From positions 18,266-69,528 of the forward strand of contig JAGNDO010000019.1 in assembly GCA_018003515.1 (NCBI GenBank): DNA of 51,263 bases, given 5' to 3'. Under the pieces are notes generated by a model that saw only the letters and a program-made list of their open reading frames with translations, searched no databases and was not told the origin of the DNA. Numbering within the stretch: the stretch's first letter is position 1; every line of letters begins with the position of its first letter. The stretch is from Caldilineaceae bacterium (GTDB taxonomy: Bacteria > Chloroflexota > Anaerolineae > Caldilineales > Caldilineaceae). Shown here piece by piece: positions 18,712 to 27,406 of the stretch. A program made the position numbers and the translations under genes.

Positions 18712-18829
18712 AGCCACCCCCTCCCAGCCTCCCCCAGATTGGGGGAGGAGCCGGATCGCCGTTGAACAAATGGTCGTAAACCTAGAACTGTCCCCTCCCC
18801 AATCTGGGGAGGGCTAGGGTGGGGTTGGT
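18712..18829. repeat. paired G/C palindromes between coxB and coxA
   Basis: Two small hairpins, CCTCCCCC/GGGGGAGG (18728-18748, loop AGATT) and CCCTCCCCA/TGGGGAGGG (18793-18813), are enclosed by imperfectly complementary arms (CCACCCCCTCCCAGCC and GGCTAGGGTGGGGTTGG). It resembles a REP-like pair and is similar in sequence to the interior of the 6937 element. It lies inside a probable operon. Confidence 0.75.
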
Positions 18830-18890
18830 TGTACTTGAATTTTCTATCTGTTTTACCCAACCGTGTAGCACGTGAAGGGGGATCGCATTT

Positions 18891-20738
18891 ATGTTGATGA
18901 AATTAGGACTTGTCCGTGGCCTGATCGGCCAATTGGTGGGGACTTTGGCTGGCGTTGCCACCGTGACCCTATTCCGAGTCATCCTGGGCATGCCAGCCTG
19001 GGCGGCGGAACCGGCCTGGGTGGTCGGCGGCCTCTTCGGAGGTGTCGGCTTCCTGCTGGGCGTGGGGGCCATGAGCGACTGGATCAAGTGGATGCGGGGT
19101 ATCGAAACCCCCTTCGTCCACGGCCCCCCCGTGGGCAAACCGGCCTGGACCCGCTATTTCAGCGTGGACTATAACCACAAGGTGATCGGCATTCAATACA
19201 CGGTCACTTCCCTGATCCTGCTCATGGTCGGCGGCAGCTTTGCCCTGATCTTCCGCTCGGAGTTGGCCCAAGCCGGCATCCAGTTCTTGGGGCCGGATAT
19301 GTACAACTCCTTCATCGGTCTGCACGGTTGGGCGGCCCTGGCTTCCATCCTGTTGGGCGTGGGTGGCATGGCCAACTACTTGGTCCCCCTGATGATCGGG
19401 GCCGAGGACATGGCCTTCCCCCGGTTAAACGCCTTTGCCTTCTGGATCAACGTGCCCGGTGTGGTGCTTCTCCTCAGCAGCATCTTCTTCGGCGGTTGGG
19501 ACGGCGGCTGGACTGCCTATCCCCCCCTGAGCGCCCGTGGCCCCATCGGCTACCAGTTCATGTTTTTGGCCATCTATCTGATCGGACTTTCCTCGATCTT
19601 GGGGGCCATCAACCTGATCGTGACCATCCTGACCATGCGGCCCAAGGGCATGAGTCTCTTCCGCATGCCCATCTTCTGTTGGGCGGTTTTGGCCACCAGC
19701 ATCATCCAGTTCACCGCCACCCAGGCCATCGGCACGGCCTTCCTGATGGTGGTGACCCAGCGTACCCTGGGCATGGGCTTCTTTGACCCGGCGGCTGGCG
19801 GCAACCCGGTACTCTTCCAGCACATCTTCTGGTTCTACTCTCACCCGGCGGTCTATGTCTTTGTGCTGCCCGGCCTGGGCATCATCAGCGAACTGCTGCC
19901 GGTCTTCTCCCGCAAGCCCCTCTTTGGCTACAAGTGGATTGCCCTGTCCAGCATCGCCATTGCGCTGGTGGGCTTCCTGGTTTGGGGCCATCACATGTTC
20001 ACCTCCGGCTATTCGTCGGCTCTGCGGGTGCCCTTCATGATCAGCACCTTGTTTGTGGCTGTGCCCACCGGGGTGAAATTCTTCAGCTGGCTGGGCACCA
20101 TGTGGGGGGGCAAGTTGACCTTCCCTGCCCCCATGCTTTTTGTGCTGGGCGCCATCTCCGTCTTCCTGATCGGCGGCCTCAGCGGACCCATCCTGGCCAC
20201 TGTGGCCTCGGACCTGCACCTGCATGACAGCTATTTCGTGGTGGGCCACTTCCACGCCACCATCTTCGGCGGCTTCGTCTTCCCCTTCTTTGCAGCCATC
20301 TACTATTGGTATCCCAAGGTTGTGGGGCGCATGTACAACGAGCGCATGGCCAAACTGCACTTCTGGATCATGACCCCCGCTTTCTGGGTGATGAGCATCG
20401 GCCAGATGACCGTCGGGGTTCTGGGCATGCGTCGCCGCATCATCGATTACGATCTACCCCCCTTGGTGGAAAATACCCATGTGCTGATCACCATCGCCGG
20501 CTTCGCCATTGCCTTCTCGGTGTTGCTCATGATCTATAACCTCTTCCAAAGCGCGGAAGTCGGCCAGTTGGCCGGGAACAACCCCTGGAACTCCCGTTCA
20601 CCCGAATGGCAGATTCCCTCCCCCATCCCGGAGCATAGCTTCCCCTCCCCCCTAGTGGTGGTGGGCGAGCCCTACGACTACGGTCTGGCCGGGTCCACCT
20701 ATGTGACCATGGCCCCCGTGGCTGCCGGACACGACTGA
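18891..20738 (+). CDS. coxA: cytochrome c oxidase subunit I, A2-type, with N-terminal extension
   Basis: Catalytic subunit of a haem-copper oxidase, 615 residues. Haem and CuB ligands: His145 (LHGWAAL), His318 (YSHPAVY, cross-linked Tyr322), His367-His368 (GHHMFTSG) and the HFH pair in VVGHFHATIFGG. FYSHPAV in place of the Glu-bearing GHPEV is the A2-type signature known from Rhodothermus-like caa3 oxidases. About 87 residues precede the conserved DYNHKVIGIQY and contain two extra hydrophobic segments (about 8-35 and 43-62), more than usual for subunit I. ATG 18891 follows GAAGGGGG. The core of the 17.5-25.1 kb cluster. Confidence 0.95.
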   Translation: MLMKLGLVRGLIGQLVGTLAGVATVTLFRVILGMPAWAAEPAWVVGGLFGGVGFLLGVGAMSDWIKWMRGIETPFVHGPPVGKPAWTRYFSVDYNHKVIGIQYTVTSLILLMVGGSFALIFRSELAQAGIQFLGPDMYNSFIGLHGWAALASILLGVGGMANYLVPLMIGAEDMAFPRLNAFAFWINVPGVVLLLSSIFFGGWDGGWTAYPPLSARGPIGYQFMFLAIYLIGLSSILGAINLIVTILTMRPKGMSLFRMPIFCWAVLATSIIQFTATQAIGTAFLMVVTQRTLGMGFFDPAAGGNPVLFQHIFWFYSHPAVYVFVLPGLGIISELLPVFSRKPLFGYKWIALSSIAIALVGFLVWGHHMFTSGYSSALRVPFMISTLFVAVPTGVKFFSWLGTMWGGKLTFPAPMLFVLGAISVFLIGGLSGPILATVASDLHLHDSYFVVGHFHATIFGGFVFPFFAAIYYWYPKVVGRMYNERMAKLHFWIMTPAFWVMSIGQMTVGVLGMRRRIIDYDLPPLVENTHVLITIAGFAIAFSVLLMIYNLFQSAEVGQLAGNNPWNSRSPEWQIPSPIPEHSFPSPLVVVGEPYDYGLAGSTYVTMAPVAAGHD

Positions 20739-20739
20739 G

Positions 20740-20835
20740 ATATGGAGTATCGTGCATCACGTTTGATACACGATACTCCAAACGCATTGCTTGATACTCG
20801 ATACTCGGTACGCACAATACGCAATACTCGACACG
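20740..20835. repeat. Inverted repeat, TCGAGTATCG family, copy 3
   Basis: GGAGTATCGTGCATCACGTTTGATACACGATACTCC forms a first hairpin; TTGATACTCGATACTCGG and CGCAATACTCGACACG units follow. It fills the coxA to subunit IV spacer and ends 12 bases before ATG 20848. Confidence 0.8.
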
Positions 20836-20847
20836 ACGAGGGAATCA

Positions 20848-21051
20848 ATGAACAATAAAAAACCGATTTATCGGCAGGGAATAATTGTGGCCGTGGTGCT
20901 GGCGGTGTTGACCGGCGTTGAGTATATCGTCGCCACTCACATGACCGGTGCCGCGTTGTTGCTGGTGTTGATGGCCGTGGTCAAGGGCGCACTGGTGGCC
21001 TGGTACTTCATGCATATCTACAGTCTGTGGACGGAAGAGGAGGCCCATTGA
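20848..21051 (+). CDS. cytochrome c oxidase subunit IV (prokaryotic type)
   Basis: 67-residue membrane protein with two hydrophobic helices (about 10-28, IIVAVVLAVLTGVEYIVA; 33-56, ALLLVLMAVVKGALVAWYFM), ending in the conserved KGALVAWYFMHIYSLWTEE of the COX4_pro/CyoD-like family, which stabilises the CuB site of the oxidase. Start ATG 20848 has GAGGGAA upstream; the longer in-frame reading to 20791 is repeat. Its TGA overlaps the ATG of coxC (TGATG at 21049-21053), indicating coupled translation. Confidence 0.88.
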   Translation: MNNKKPIYRQGIIVAVVLAVLTGVEYIVATHMTGAALLLVLMAVVKGALVAWYFMHIYSLWTEEEAH

Positions 21052-21671
21052 TGAGTGCTGTCGCCCAAACTCTCAACAGCTATCGCGCCAACGTGCGCAT
21101 GAACCGGCTGGGCCTGTGGCTCTTCTTCTTCTCCGAACTCTTTCTGTTCGGCTCCTTGCTGGTCGCCCGCTTCGCCCTGTGGCGAGAAGATGGCGTGGTC
21201 TCCCGCCCGGAACTGGACCAGCAGATCGGCCTGATTGTGACCTCCGTGCTCTTGGTTTCCAGCTACTTTATGAACCGGGCTGAGGTCTCCATCGCCAACG
21301 GCAAGCGCAACGACTTCCTGATCAGCCTGCTGATCACCGCTGTGCTGGGCTCCATCTTTCTCTTCGGCGTGATGATCTTCGAGTGGGGGCTGATCCCTGT
21401 GCCCTTTGTGGACGCGGCCCATCTGCTCAAGCCCACCTCACGGGTCTATGGAGCGGTCTTCTTTGCCATGACCGGGATGCATGCGTTGCATGTGGTCAGC
21501 GGGATTGTCTTCATCATCCTGGTCTTTATCAACGGGTCCAAGGGTGGCTATTCCAAGGACAAGCACTGGGGCGTGGAGGCCTGTGCCATCTATTGGCACT
21601 ATGTGGACTTCATCTGGATCTTCTTCTACCCCGCCCTTTACCTGATCGGCAAAGTGACACACAACGTGTAG
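21051..21671 (+). CDS. coxC: cytochrome c oxidase subunit III
   Basis: 206 residues, five or more transmembrane helices, the compact bacterial form of subunit III. Typical stretches are LGLWLFFFSELFLFGSL near the N-terminus, GMHALHVVSG in the middle and EACAIYWHYVDFIWIFFYPA near the end. It is structural, supporting proton uptake and lifetime of subunit I. Start ATG 21051 overlaps the preceding stop; an upstream ATG at 21027 lies inside the subunit IV gene and is less likely. A terminator follows at 21715, so ctaG onwards may form a second transcript or be reached by read-through. Confidence 0.95.
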   Translation: MSAVAQTLNSYRANVRMNRLGLWLFFFSELFLFGSLLVARFALWREDGVVSRPELDQQIGLIVTSVLLVSSYFMNRAEVSIANGKRNDFLISLLITAVLGSIFLFGVMIFEWGLIPVPFVDAAHLLKPTSRVYGAVFFAMTGMHALHVVSGIVFIILVFINGSKGGYSKDKHWGVEACAIYWHYVDFIWIFFYPALYLIGKVTHNV

Positions 21672-21714
21672 GCCAACCGCCGGACAGTCGAGACCCAACC
21701 GAGTTGAACCTGAG

Positions 21715-21748
21715 ATCTCCTGCGTCGGCATTCGGCGCAGGAGATTTT
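21715..21748 (+). terminator. intrinsic terminator after coxC
   Basis: Stem ATCTCCTGCG (21715-21724) with CGCAGGAGAT (21736-21745), an 11-base loop, then TTT. It would separate the structural oxidase genes from the assembly genes. Confidence 0.7.
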
Positions 21749-21804
21749 GCTGAAAACCGAACCCACATCCGGGCAGAACACGCACAAGTGTAGAATAGAC
21801 CGTC

Positions 21805-22782
21805 ATGAGTCCACTTCTGAGGGCATTGCTAACTTCATGGGATCTGCGTCCCGAAATCCTGCTCACCTTGGCCATTTTGGGCAGTCTGTTCACCCTGGGC
21901 TGGTGGCGCATCCGCACGCGCAGCCAGCAAAACCGCCTGGCCGCGCCCTGGCGATTGGCGGCCTATTGGTCCGGCCTGATCATCCTGGCCATCGCCCTCA
22001 TGTCCGGCATTGATATTTTGAGCGGGCAGCTCTTTTTCATGCACATGATCCAGCATCTGCTCCTGGTCATGATCGTGCCGCCCCTGATTCTGCTCACCAA
22101 TCCCTTTCCCTTCCTGCTCTGGGGACTGCCCCCCACCGCCCGACGCTGGGTGGGCGGTCTCTTTGTGCGGGACTCCGGCTTTCGCAGTGGCCTGAAATAC
22201 GTCACCCGGCCCCAAATAGTCTGGATCGCCTTTGTGGGCCTGCTGCTGATGTGGCATGATCCCAATCTTTACAATCTAGCCCTGACCAGCGATCGCGCCC
22301 ATGATCTGGAGCATCTGAGCTTCTTTGTGCCGGGCATGTTCTTCTGGTGGAGCGTCACTGGCGCGGGTCCACGGCTGCACGGCACCCTGTCGCCCCTGGT
22401 GCGCATCGCCTTTGTACTGCTGGCCGTGCCGCCCAACTTTCTGCTGGGCGCGGTGATCGGCTTTTCCACCACGGTCATTTATACCTTTTACGAAAGCGTC
22501 CCCCGCTTCTATGGCATCTCGACTCTGGCGGATCAACAGTTGGCCGGCTTCATCATGTGGGTGCCGGGGAGCATGATGTACATCATCGCCGCTTTGGTCC
22601 TCCTGGCCACCCTGCTGGGCAAGGAAGATGACAAACCCGTGCCCACCGTGGACACGTGGACATCGGACCAAGCCCTGATCGCGCCGGGCCTGGAACACCG
22701 AGCCACCCAAGCCCGCTGGCGACAGATGGAGGCCCAAAAGGCCAAGGCCCGCCAAGCCCAGTCTGGGGAGTCAACATCATGA
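21805..22782 (+). CDS. ctaG: cytochrome c oxidase assembly protein, caa3-type CtaG
   Basis: 325 residues and about seven transmembrane helices, of the caa3_CtaG family that helps assemble caa3-type oxidases in Gram-positives and relatives (unrelated to the CtaG/Cox11 copper protein). Conserved features seen: HMIQHLLLVMIVPPLILLTNP, MWHDPNLYNLAL, DLEHLSFFVPGMFFWW and the His residues within these, which may bind copper. A hydrophilic C-terminal tail of about 45 residues follows. ATG 21805 has no strong ribosome binding site. Its last bases overlap the next gene (ATGA at 22779-22782). Confidence 0.9.
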   Translation: MSPLLRALLTSWDLRPEILLTLAILGSLFTLGWWRIRTRSQQNRLAAPWRLAAYWSGLIILAIALMSGIDILSGQLFFMHMIQHLLLVMIVPPLILLTNPFPFLLWGLPPTARRWVGGLFVRDSGFRSGLKYVTRPQIVWIAFVGLLLMWHDPNLYNLALTSDRAHDLEHLSFFVPGMFFWWSVTGAGPRLHGTLSPLVRIAFVLLAVPPNFLLGAVIGFSTTVIYTFYESVPRFYGISTLADQQLAGFIMWVPGSMMYIIAALVLLATLLGKEDDKPVPTVDTWTSDQALIAPGLEHRATQARWRQMEAQKAKARQAQSGESTS

Positions 22783-23363
22783 TCCGCCGGATCTACCTCA
22801 GCTTGTTCGGCGGGCTGGCAATTTTGACCCTGATCCTGCCCACCCCTCTGTTCGCCCACGGGGGCAGCCTGCCCCGGGTCTCGGATGTGGAGTCCGGCCC
22901 CTATCGTCTCTTCGTGTGGGCCGAGCCGGTCCCCGCGGTGACGGGGGAGGTCAACTTCACCGTGGCGGTGACGGAGATCCCGGCCCAAAAGGATGCCCAG
23001 GCCGCGCCCGTGTTGGACGCGGATGTGCAGATCCGCGTGGAGCGGGTGGACGGCACGGGCCGCACCCTCTCCGGCCAGGCCACCCACGCCGAGGCGGTCA
23101 ACAAGTTGATGTACGAAACCTATATCGACCTGCCCACCGCCGGGGTATGGCGGGCCATGGTCACGGTTGACAGCCCCCAGGGCGTGGCTGACACGGTCTT
23201 CGAGTTCGATGTGTTCCCCGGTCCGGGCGTGGATTGGACGTGGCCCGCGGTGGGCGCGGTGGGGCTTGTCGCCCTGATTGTGGGGGTGCGCTTTTTCCGT
23301 CGCCCCGCATCCGCTGCCGGGGCATCAGGTCGCCCCGGCCAAAAGAGAACAAAACGCGTATGA
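22779..23363 (+). CDS. secreted/membrane-anchored YtkA-like protein in oxidase assembly cluster
   Basis: 194 residues: a signal peptide (RRIYLSLFGGLAILTLILPT, cleaved near LFAHGG), an extracytoplasmic beta-sandwich like the YtkA/FixH domains (EVNFTVAVTEIP, VRVERVDGTGRTLSGQATHA, AGVWRAMVTVDSPQG), one transmembrane helix near 165-185 (VGAVGLVALIVGVRFF) and a basic tail. YtkA-like domains often accompany copper handling for oxidases, but no clear Met/His copper motif is visible apart from AHGG near the mature N-terminus. It overlaps ctaG by four bases and SURF1 by four bases, so coupled translation is likely. Confidence 0.72.
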   Translation: MIRRIYLSLFGGLAILTLILPTPLFAHGGSLPRVSDVESGPYRLFVWAEPVPAVTGEVNFTVAVTEIPAQKDAQAAPVLDADVQIRVERVDGTGRTLSGQATHAEAVNKLMYETYIDLPTAGVWRAMVTVDSPQGVADTVFEFDVFPGPGVDWTWPAVGAVGLVALIVGVRFFRRPASAAGASGRPGQKRTKRV

Positions 23364-24106
23364 ATCTCGCCATTTTTTTCAGCCGCCGCTGGCGGTTTGC
23401 CACGGTTTTGGTGGTGATCGGCATGATCTTCCTGGCCCAACTGGGCTTCTGGCAGTTGGATCGCCGGGATCAGCGCCGGGCCGAGAATGCCCGGTTGATC
23501 GCCCAAATGGCCCAAAATCCTTTGATTCTGGATGGCTCGGTGCAATGGAGCGATCCCGTCGAGTTGGATGACCGGGTGGCCCAGGTCACAGGCCGCTTCG
23601 ACTACGCCAACCAGATCATCATCACCAATCAAAACTGGTTCGACCAGCCCGGCGTGCATCTGATCACGCCCCTGCTCATCGACGGCACCGACAAAGCGGT
23701 TCTCGTGGATCGGGGCTGGGTGCCCTATGCCAAGGCCCCGCCGGACCAGTGGCCGCCGCTTGAGGAGGGCACCACGGCCCAGGTGATCGGCCCCATCCAA
23801 AAGGCCGAAGTGCGCCCCGGCGGCCCGGCAGATCCGCCCGACCAGGCCCAAACCGAATGGTTCCGGGTAGACGTGGCCGGTATCCAGCCCCAAATGCCCT
23901 ACGAGCTATTGCCTTTTTACCTCATGTGGCAGCCGGTCGGGGAAGCCGTCAACCAGACTGTGTTGCCCTATCGGGTGGCGGTGGAGTTTGATCTGTCCGA
24001 GGGCAGCCATTTGAGTTATGCCATCCAGTGGTTTCTCTTTGCTGCCATGTTTGGGGTGGGGTATGTCTACTATGTGGACAAAGATACCCGGGATCGCATG
24101 AAATAG
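23360..24106 (+). CDS. SURF1 family oxidase assembly protein
   Basis: 248 residues with the SURF1 plan: an N-terminal transmembrane helix (about 12-31, FATVLVVIGMIFLAQLGFWQ) continuing into QLDRRDQRRAEN, a large extracytoplasmic domain, and a C-terminal helix (about 221-240) containing HLSYAIQWFLFAAMFGVGY. Hallmarks are GFWQLDRRDQR, VLVDRGWVPY and SYAIQWF. SURF1 aids haem a insertion into subunit I. Start ATG 23360 overlaps the preceding stop (ATGA). Placed before the haem o synthase gene, it completes the assembly module. Confidence 0.92.
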   Translation: MNLAIFFSRRWRFATVLVVIGMIFLAQLGFWQLDRRDQRRAENARLIAQMAQNPLILDGSVQWSDPVELDDRVAQVTGRFDYANQIIITNQNWFDQPGVHLITPLLIDGTDKAVLVDRGWVPYAKAPPDQWPPLEEGTTAQVIGPIQKAEVRPGGPADPPDQAQTEWFRVDVAGIQPQMPYELLPFYLMWQPVGEAVNQTVLPYRVAVEFDLSEGSHLSYAIQWFLFAAMFGVGYVYYVDKDTRDRMK

Positions 24107-24202
24107 GGGCAAAAATACCGGAATTCGTTTGCGGATGTGGTAAACTGCGGGGATGCTGTTCCCTATCCGTCGTCAAAATTTCTGATTTTGAGGTGTTTTC
24201 GT

Positions 24203-25147
24203 ATGGCAAAAAGTACGCAGGTGATCAGCCAACCTGCCGTCAAGTTCTCATTTAGCGACTTTGTTGCCCTCACCAAGCCGCGCATTGTGGCCCTGCTGCT
24301 GTTGACCACCCTGGTGCCCATGTTTCTGGCCGAAGGCGGACCGCCCAGCTTCGCCCTGATCATGTGGACCATGCTGGGGGGCTTTCTGGCCGCAGGCGGG
24401 GCCAACGCCCTCAACCAATATGTGGACCGGGACATCGACAACATCATGCCCCGCACCCGCCGCCGTCCCCTGCCCAGCAGCCGCATGGAGCCGGGCACGG
24501 CCCTCTGGTTTGGCACACTGCTCAGTGCCGTCAGCTTTGTGCAGCTTTGGGTGACGGTCAACCTGCTGACCGCGCTGTTGGCCCTCAGCGGCATCGTCTT
24601 CTATGTCTTTGTCTACACCCTGGTCCTCAAGCGCAGCACCACCCAGAACATCGTCATCGGCGGCGCGGCTGGGGCCATCCCGCCCTTGGTGGGCTGGGCC
24701 GCCGTGGCCAACGAGATCTCCCTGTTGCCCATCTTCATGTTTCTGATCGTCTTTTACTGGACCCCGCCCCACTTTTGGGCCATCGCCCTAATCCGGCTCA
24801 AGGACTACGGGGCCGCCGGGGTGCCCATGCTGCCGGTGATCGTGGGCGAGCGGGAAACCTATCGCCAGATGGTGATCTACAGCGTCCTGCTGGCCGTGGT
24901 CAGCATCGTGCCCGTCTTCCTGCACCTGCTGGGGCCGGTCTATTTGGTCAGCGCTATAGTCTTCAACGCCATCTTCCTCTGGCAGGTGGTGGACATCTAC
25001 CGGGATCCCTCCAGCAAGCACATCTGGCGGCTTTACATGTACAGCCTGGTCTATCTGGCCGTCCTCTTCCTGGCAATGGGCATCGATGGCCTCTTCTTCC
25101 AGATCCCGGAACAGATGCTGCAATTCCGGTTGGCGTTGCCGTTTTAG
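24203..25147 (+). CDS. ctaB: protoheme IX farnesyltransferase (haem o synthase)
   Basis: UbiA-type prenyltransferase that adds a farnesyl chain to haem b to give haem o, the precursor of haem a for the oxidase upstream. 314 residues and about nine helices. The prenyl-diphosphate motif is in NQYVDRDIDNIMPRT, and the second conserved loop includes YWTPPHFWAIALIRLKDYGA. ATG 24203 has GAGGTG at 24189-24194; the frame is open to 24137, but those residues are not family-like. No haem a synthase (ctaA) lies in the window. A perfect 23-bp terminator stem follows. Confidence 0.95.
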   Translation: MAKSTQVISQPAVKFSFSDFVALTKPRIVALLLLTTLVPMFLAEGGPPSFALIMWTMLGGFLAAGGANALNQYVDRDIDNIMPRTRRRPLPSSRMEPGTALWFGTLLSAVSFVQLWVTVNLLTALLALSGIVFYVFVYTLVLKRSTTQNIVIGGAAGAIPPLVGWAAVANEISLLPIFMFLIVFYWTPPHFWAIALIRLKDYGAAGVPMLPVIVGERETYRQMVIYSVLLAVVSIVPVFLHLLGPVYLVSAIVFNAIFLWQVVDIYRDPSSKHIWRLYMYSLVYLAVLFLAMGIDGLFFQIPEQMLQFRLALPF

Positions 25148-25176
25148 CGGTTAGCCGGTGGCCGATAGCTCGTGAT

Positions 25177-25228
25177 AGACAAAAAGAAAGCGGGACACGA
25201 ATTCACGTGTCCCGCTTTCTTTTTGTCT
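25177..25228. terminator. bidirectional terminator between ctaB and ferredoxin
   Basis: Perfect 23-bp stem (25177-25199 with 25206-25228) and 6-base loop, with A-rich 5' and T-rich 3' ends, so it works in both directions. It ends the plus-strand oxidase cluster and the minus-strand ferredoxin transcript. Confidence 0.93.
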
Positions 25229-25241
25229 GCTTTTCCCTCGG

Positions 25242-25598
25242 CTACAGGCTAACCCACACCGGCTCTGGATGAATCTCCGGCTCTGGGGTGCCGCCGGGAT
25301 CCGGGCGTCCGCTGCCCGCCAGCCGGCTGATGGCCCGCACGCTCATGTCGTCCTCCACGGTGATCTGGCACGAAAGCCGCACACCGGACAGCCCCTTTTC
25401 GGCCAGCTTGCTCTGCTCGGCCTGGGTCATCTTGGCCGGTTCGCCGGAGACGAACTCCACCCGGCAGGTGGTGCAGCGGCAGTTGCCCCCGCAGGCGTGG
25501 AGCTGATCCACCCCGGCGTCTTCGGTCAGGGCCAGGACCAGGCGCTTGCCAGGGTTCACGTCGAACGTGCCGACCCCTTCAACGGTCAATTTGGGCAT
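25242..25598 (-). CDS. [2Fe-2S] ferredoxin
   Basis: 118-residue plant/adrenodoxin-type ferredoxin, a cytoplasmic one-electron carrier. Cluster ligands are in ACGGNCRCTTC (about residues 35-45) with the last Cys about 33 residues on (VRLSCQ). Five Cys lie in or near the motif, one more than needed. The C-terminal tail (GRPDPGGTPEPEIHPEP) is Pro-rich and atypical. ATG 25598 has AAAGGAAA upstream. The partner enzyme is not evident; the neighbour is a secreted protein, so it is probably a single-gene unit. Confidence 0.9.
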   Translation of the reverse strand: MPKLTVEGVGTFDVNPGKRLVLALTEDAGVDQLHACGGNCRCTTCRVEFVSGEPAKMTQAEQSKLAEKGLSGVRLSCQITVEDDMSVRAISRLAGSGRPDPGGTPEPEIHPEPVWVSL

Positions 25599-25765
25599 GA
25601 GTATGGGTTTCCTTTCGATGTTGGATGAATGGATGGGGTTGATGACGGGCGACAGCCCCAGGATTGGACCCGATTACTCTACCACAGGCAGCAATAGTTC
25701 CAGGTCTGGTTGATTACATATCCCCAGATTTTCGTTTTGGCTCTTTGTGGCATTTGGTGCCCCCT

Positions 25766-27376
25766 TTACCGTACAAGAATGGGCAGAAAAACGCGCCGCA
25801 GCCCACTGGGGTCCGCATAGGCACCTGGCAGACCTGGCCCGGATCGGGGCAGGCCGTCCCGGTCCACGGGGGCGGCGTTGACCAAACTGTCCGCTGGCAC
25901 GCTGGGGGTGAGGCTGGCCCAGGCCGGGAAATCGGGCAGGGCATAGGTGGTGACCCCGGCCACGTTGCCCTCCAGCACCGGGCGGAAGTTGCCCCCAGTC
26001 GGGTCGATCAGCTGGGGATCGACCGTGTTGATGGCGTTGTCCGCCACCAACTGGGCGGCGTTGCAGGTGGGGTTGGCGGGCTGGCACCCCTGATCCCCGC
26101 CCATGCCCAGGTCCAGATCCGCCGGGCCATTCCAGATCAAGTTGCCCCGGATCTGCAAGTTGTCATCCGTGCGGGCGGGGGAGGGGATGTGGCTGCCCGC
26201 GGTCGGGGTGCGCGGCCCATGAATGGCGAAGTGCTGCCACTGGCTGGCATAGCCTGGCGGATTGTAAAGCAGATTGTTGTAAACATAAATATTGCGGTTG
26301 GGGATCGGCTCCTCCGCCCCCACGCTGACCGGTCCCCAGCCGCCCAGGGCGTGATTGGCCTGGCAATTGGCCACCTCCCCATCACACCCCCGTCCGCCAA
26401 AGACAAACTCCATGCCGTGGCTGCGCGCCCCCACCCGATAGAGGGTATTGTGGGCAAAAAGGATGTCGTAGCCCCCATTTACCCCGAATCCAGCCCCCTC
26501 CGTGTCGTGGATCACGTTGTTGATAAAACGGAGGGCGTACGCTTCATAATGCAGCCAGGGCGAACTCATATATTCAAAGCCCGTGCCCTGGCCAGCGGTG
26601 AAGCCTCCGGTGCCGCAATTGTATATCTCGTTGCTCTCGATGCGAAAATAGGCCGAGCCGCCCTTGAGATAGATGCACCAATCGTCCGCGGCGTGGATGC
26701 GGTTGCCCACGATGTGGCCATATTGGACCGCCACAAAGTCAATGGCGTTCTCATAGCTGCCCCGAATCTCGCTGCCCTCGATGTAGACGTGTTGGGACTG
26801 GTTGATCTTGATGGTTTCGTGGGCCGCCCGGTCGCCGCCGTCAAAGCGGCTGTTGCGGATCAGGAAATGGTCGCAGCGCTCGCAGTGCAGCACATCCCCC
26901 TGGTTTGCCACCTCCAGGTCGATCAGATAGAGATAGGCCACGTCAAACAGGTTGACATAGCCCTGCAACGTCACCGTCCCCGCCCCGTCCGCCGCCCGCA
27001 GGATGATGGGGAAATGGAAGGTGCCGTGGCGCTCTTCCCAATAGGTGGGGAAAGTGGCCTCGGCATAGCTCCCCGGCAGCAGGTTGATGCGATAGCCCGT
27101 GCCGGTCAGGGGTGCGCCCTGGGGTACCTTGGCCCAGGCCGCGCTCACCGTGCGCAGGGCCAGGGTTCGGCTTGTGCCCGCCCGCCCATCGTCCCCGCCC
27201 ACCGGGTCCACCCACAAATCCGTCACCGTGGGCGTGCCTATGTCATACACCGCCCCGGCGGATGGGGTCGCCGTGGCTTCCTTTGTGACCCCAAGACCTG
27301 ACAAAACGCCGGGCCACCAAGCGGCAAAAACGGCCAAAACCACCCAAACAACGAGTACGCCGGGCTTCAGTTTCAT
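25766..27376 (-). CDS. secreted right-handed beta-helix protein with FLP C-terminus
   Basis: 536 residues. Signal peptide (MKLKPGVLVVWVVLAVFAAW) then, after a short Thr/Ala stretch, LWVDPVGGDDGRAGTSRTLALRTVSAAW, the start typical of parallel beta-helix (PbH1, polysaccharide-lyase-like) proteins. Repeated strand-turn units follow: FLIRNSRFDGG, VYIEGSEIRGS, HIVGNRIHAAD, FRIESNEIYNC, LRFINNVIHDT, ILFAHNTLYRV, IYVYNNLLYNP, LQIRGNLIWNG. Such proteins bind or cut polysaccharides; no catalytic residues can be assigned. It ends RRVFLPILVR at the stop codon, as in the protease at 3052. ATG 27376 is preceded by AGGAGGTCTAACAAGCAGC on the minus strand, a good though distant ribosome binding site. Confidence 0.82.
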   Translation of the reverse strand: MKLKPGVLVVWVVLAVFAAWWPGVLSGLGVTKEATATPSAGAVYDIGTPTVTDLWVDPVGGDDGRAGTSRTLALRTVSAAWAKVPQGAPLTGTGYRINLLPGSYAEATFPTYWEERHGTFHFPIILRAADGAGTVTLQGYVNLFDVAYLYLIDLEVANQGDVLHCERCDHFLIRNSRFDGGDRAAHETIKINQSQHVYIEGSEIRGSYENAIDFVAVQYGHIVGNRIHAADDWCIYLKGGSAYFRIESNEIYNCGTGGFTAGQGTGFEYMSSPWLHYEAYALRFINNVIHDTEGAGFGVNGGYDILFAHNTLYRVGARSHGMEFVFGGRGCDGEVANCQANHALGGWGPVSVGAEEPIPNRNIYVYNNLLYNPPGYASQWQHFAIHGPRTPTAGSHIPSPARTDDNLQIRGNLIWNGPADLDLGMGGDQGCQPANPTCNAAQLVADNAINTVDPQLIDPTGGNFRPVLEGNVAGVTTYALPDFPAWASLTPSVPADSLVNAAPVDRDGLPRSGPGLPGAYADPSGLRRVFLPILVR

Positions 27377-27406
27377 AGATGCTGCTTGTTAGACCTCCTG
27401 GGCCGT

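Noticed and set aside
25664..27301. Long open frame (545 codons) on the plus strand
   Set aside because: Antisense shadow of the beta-helix protein, which has a signal peptide and clear repeats on the minus strand.
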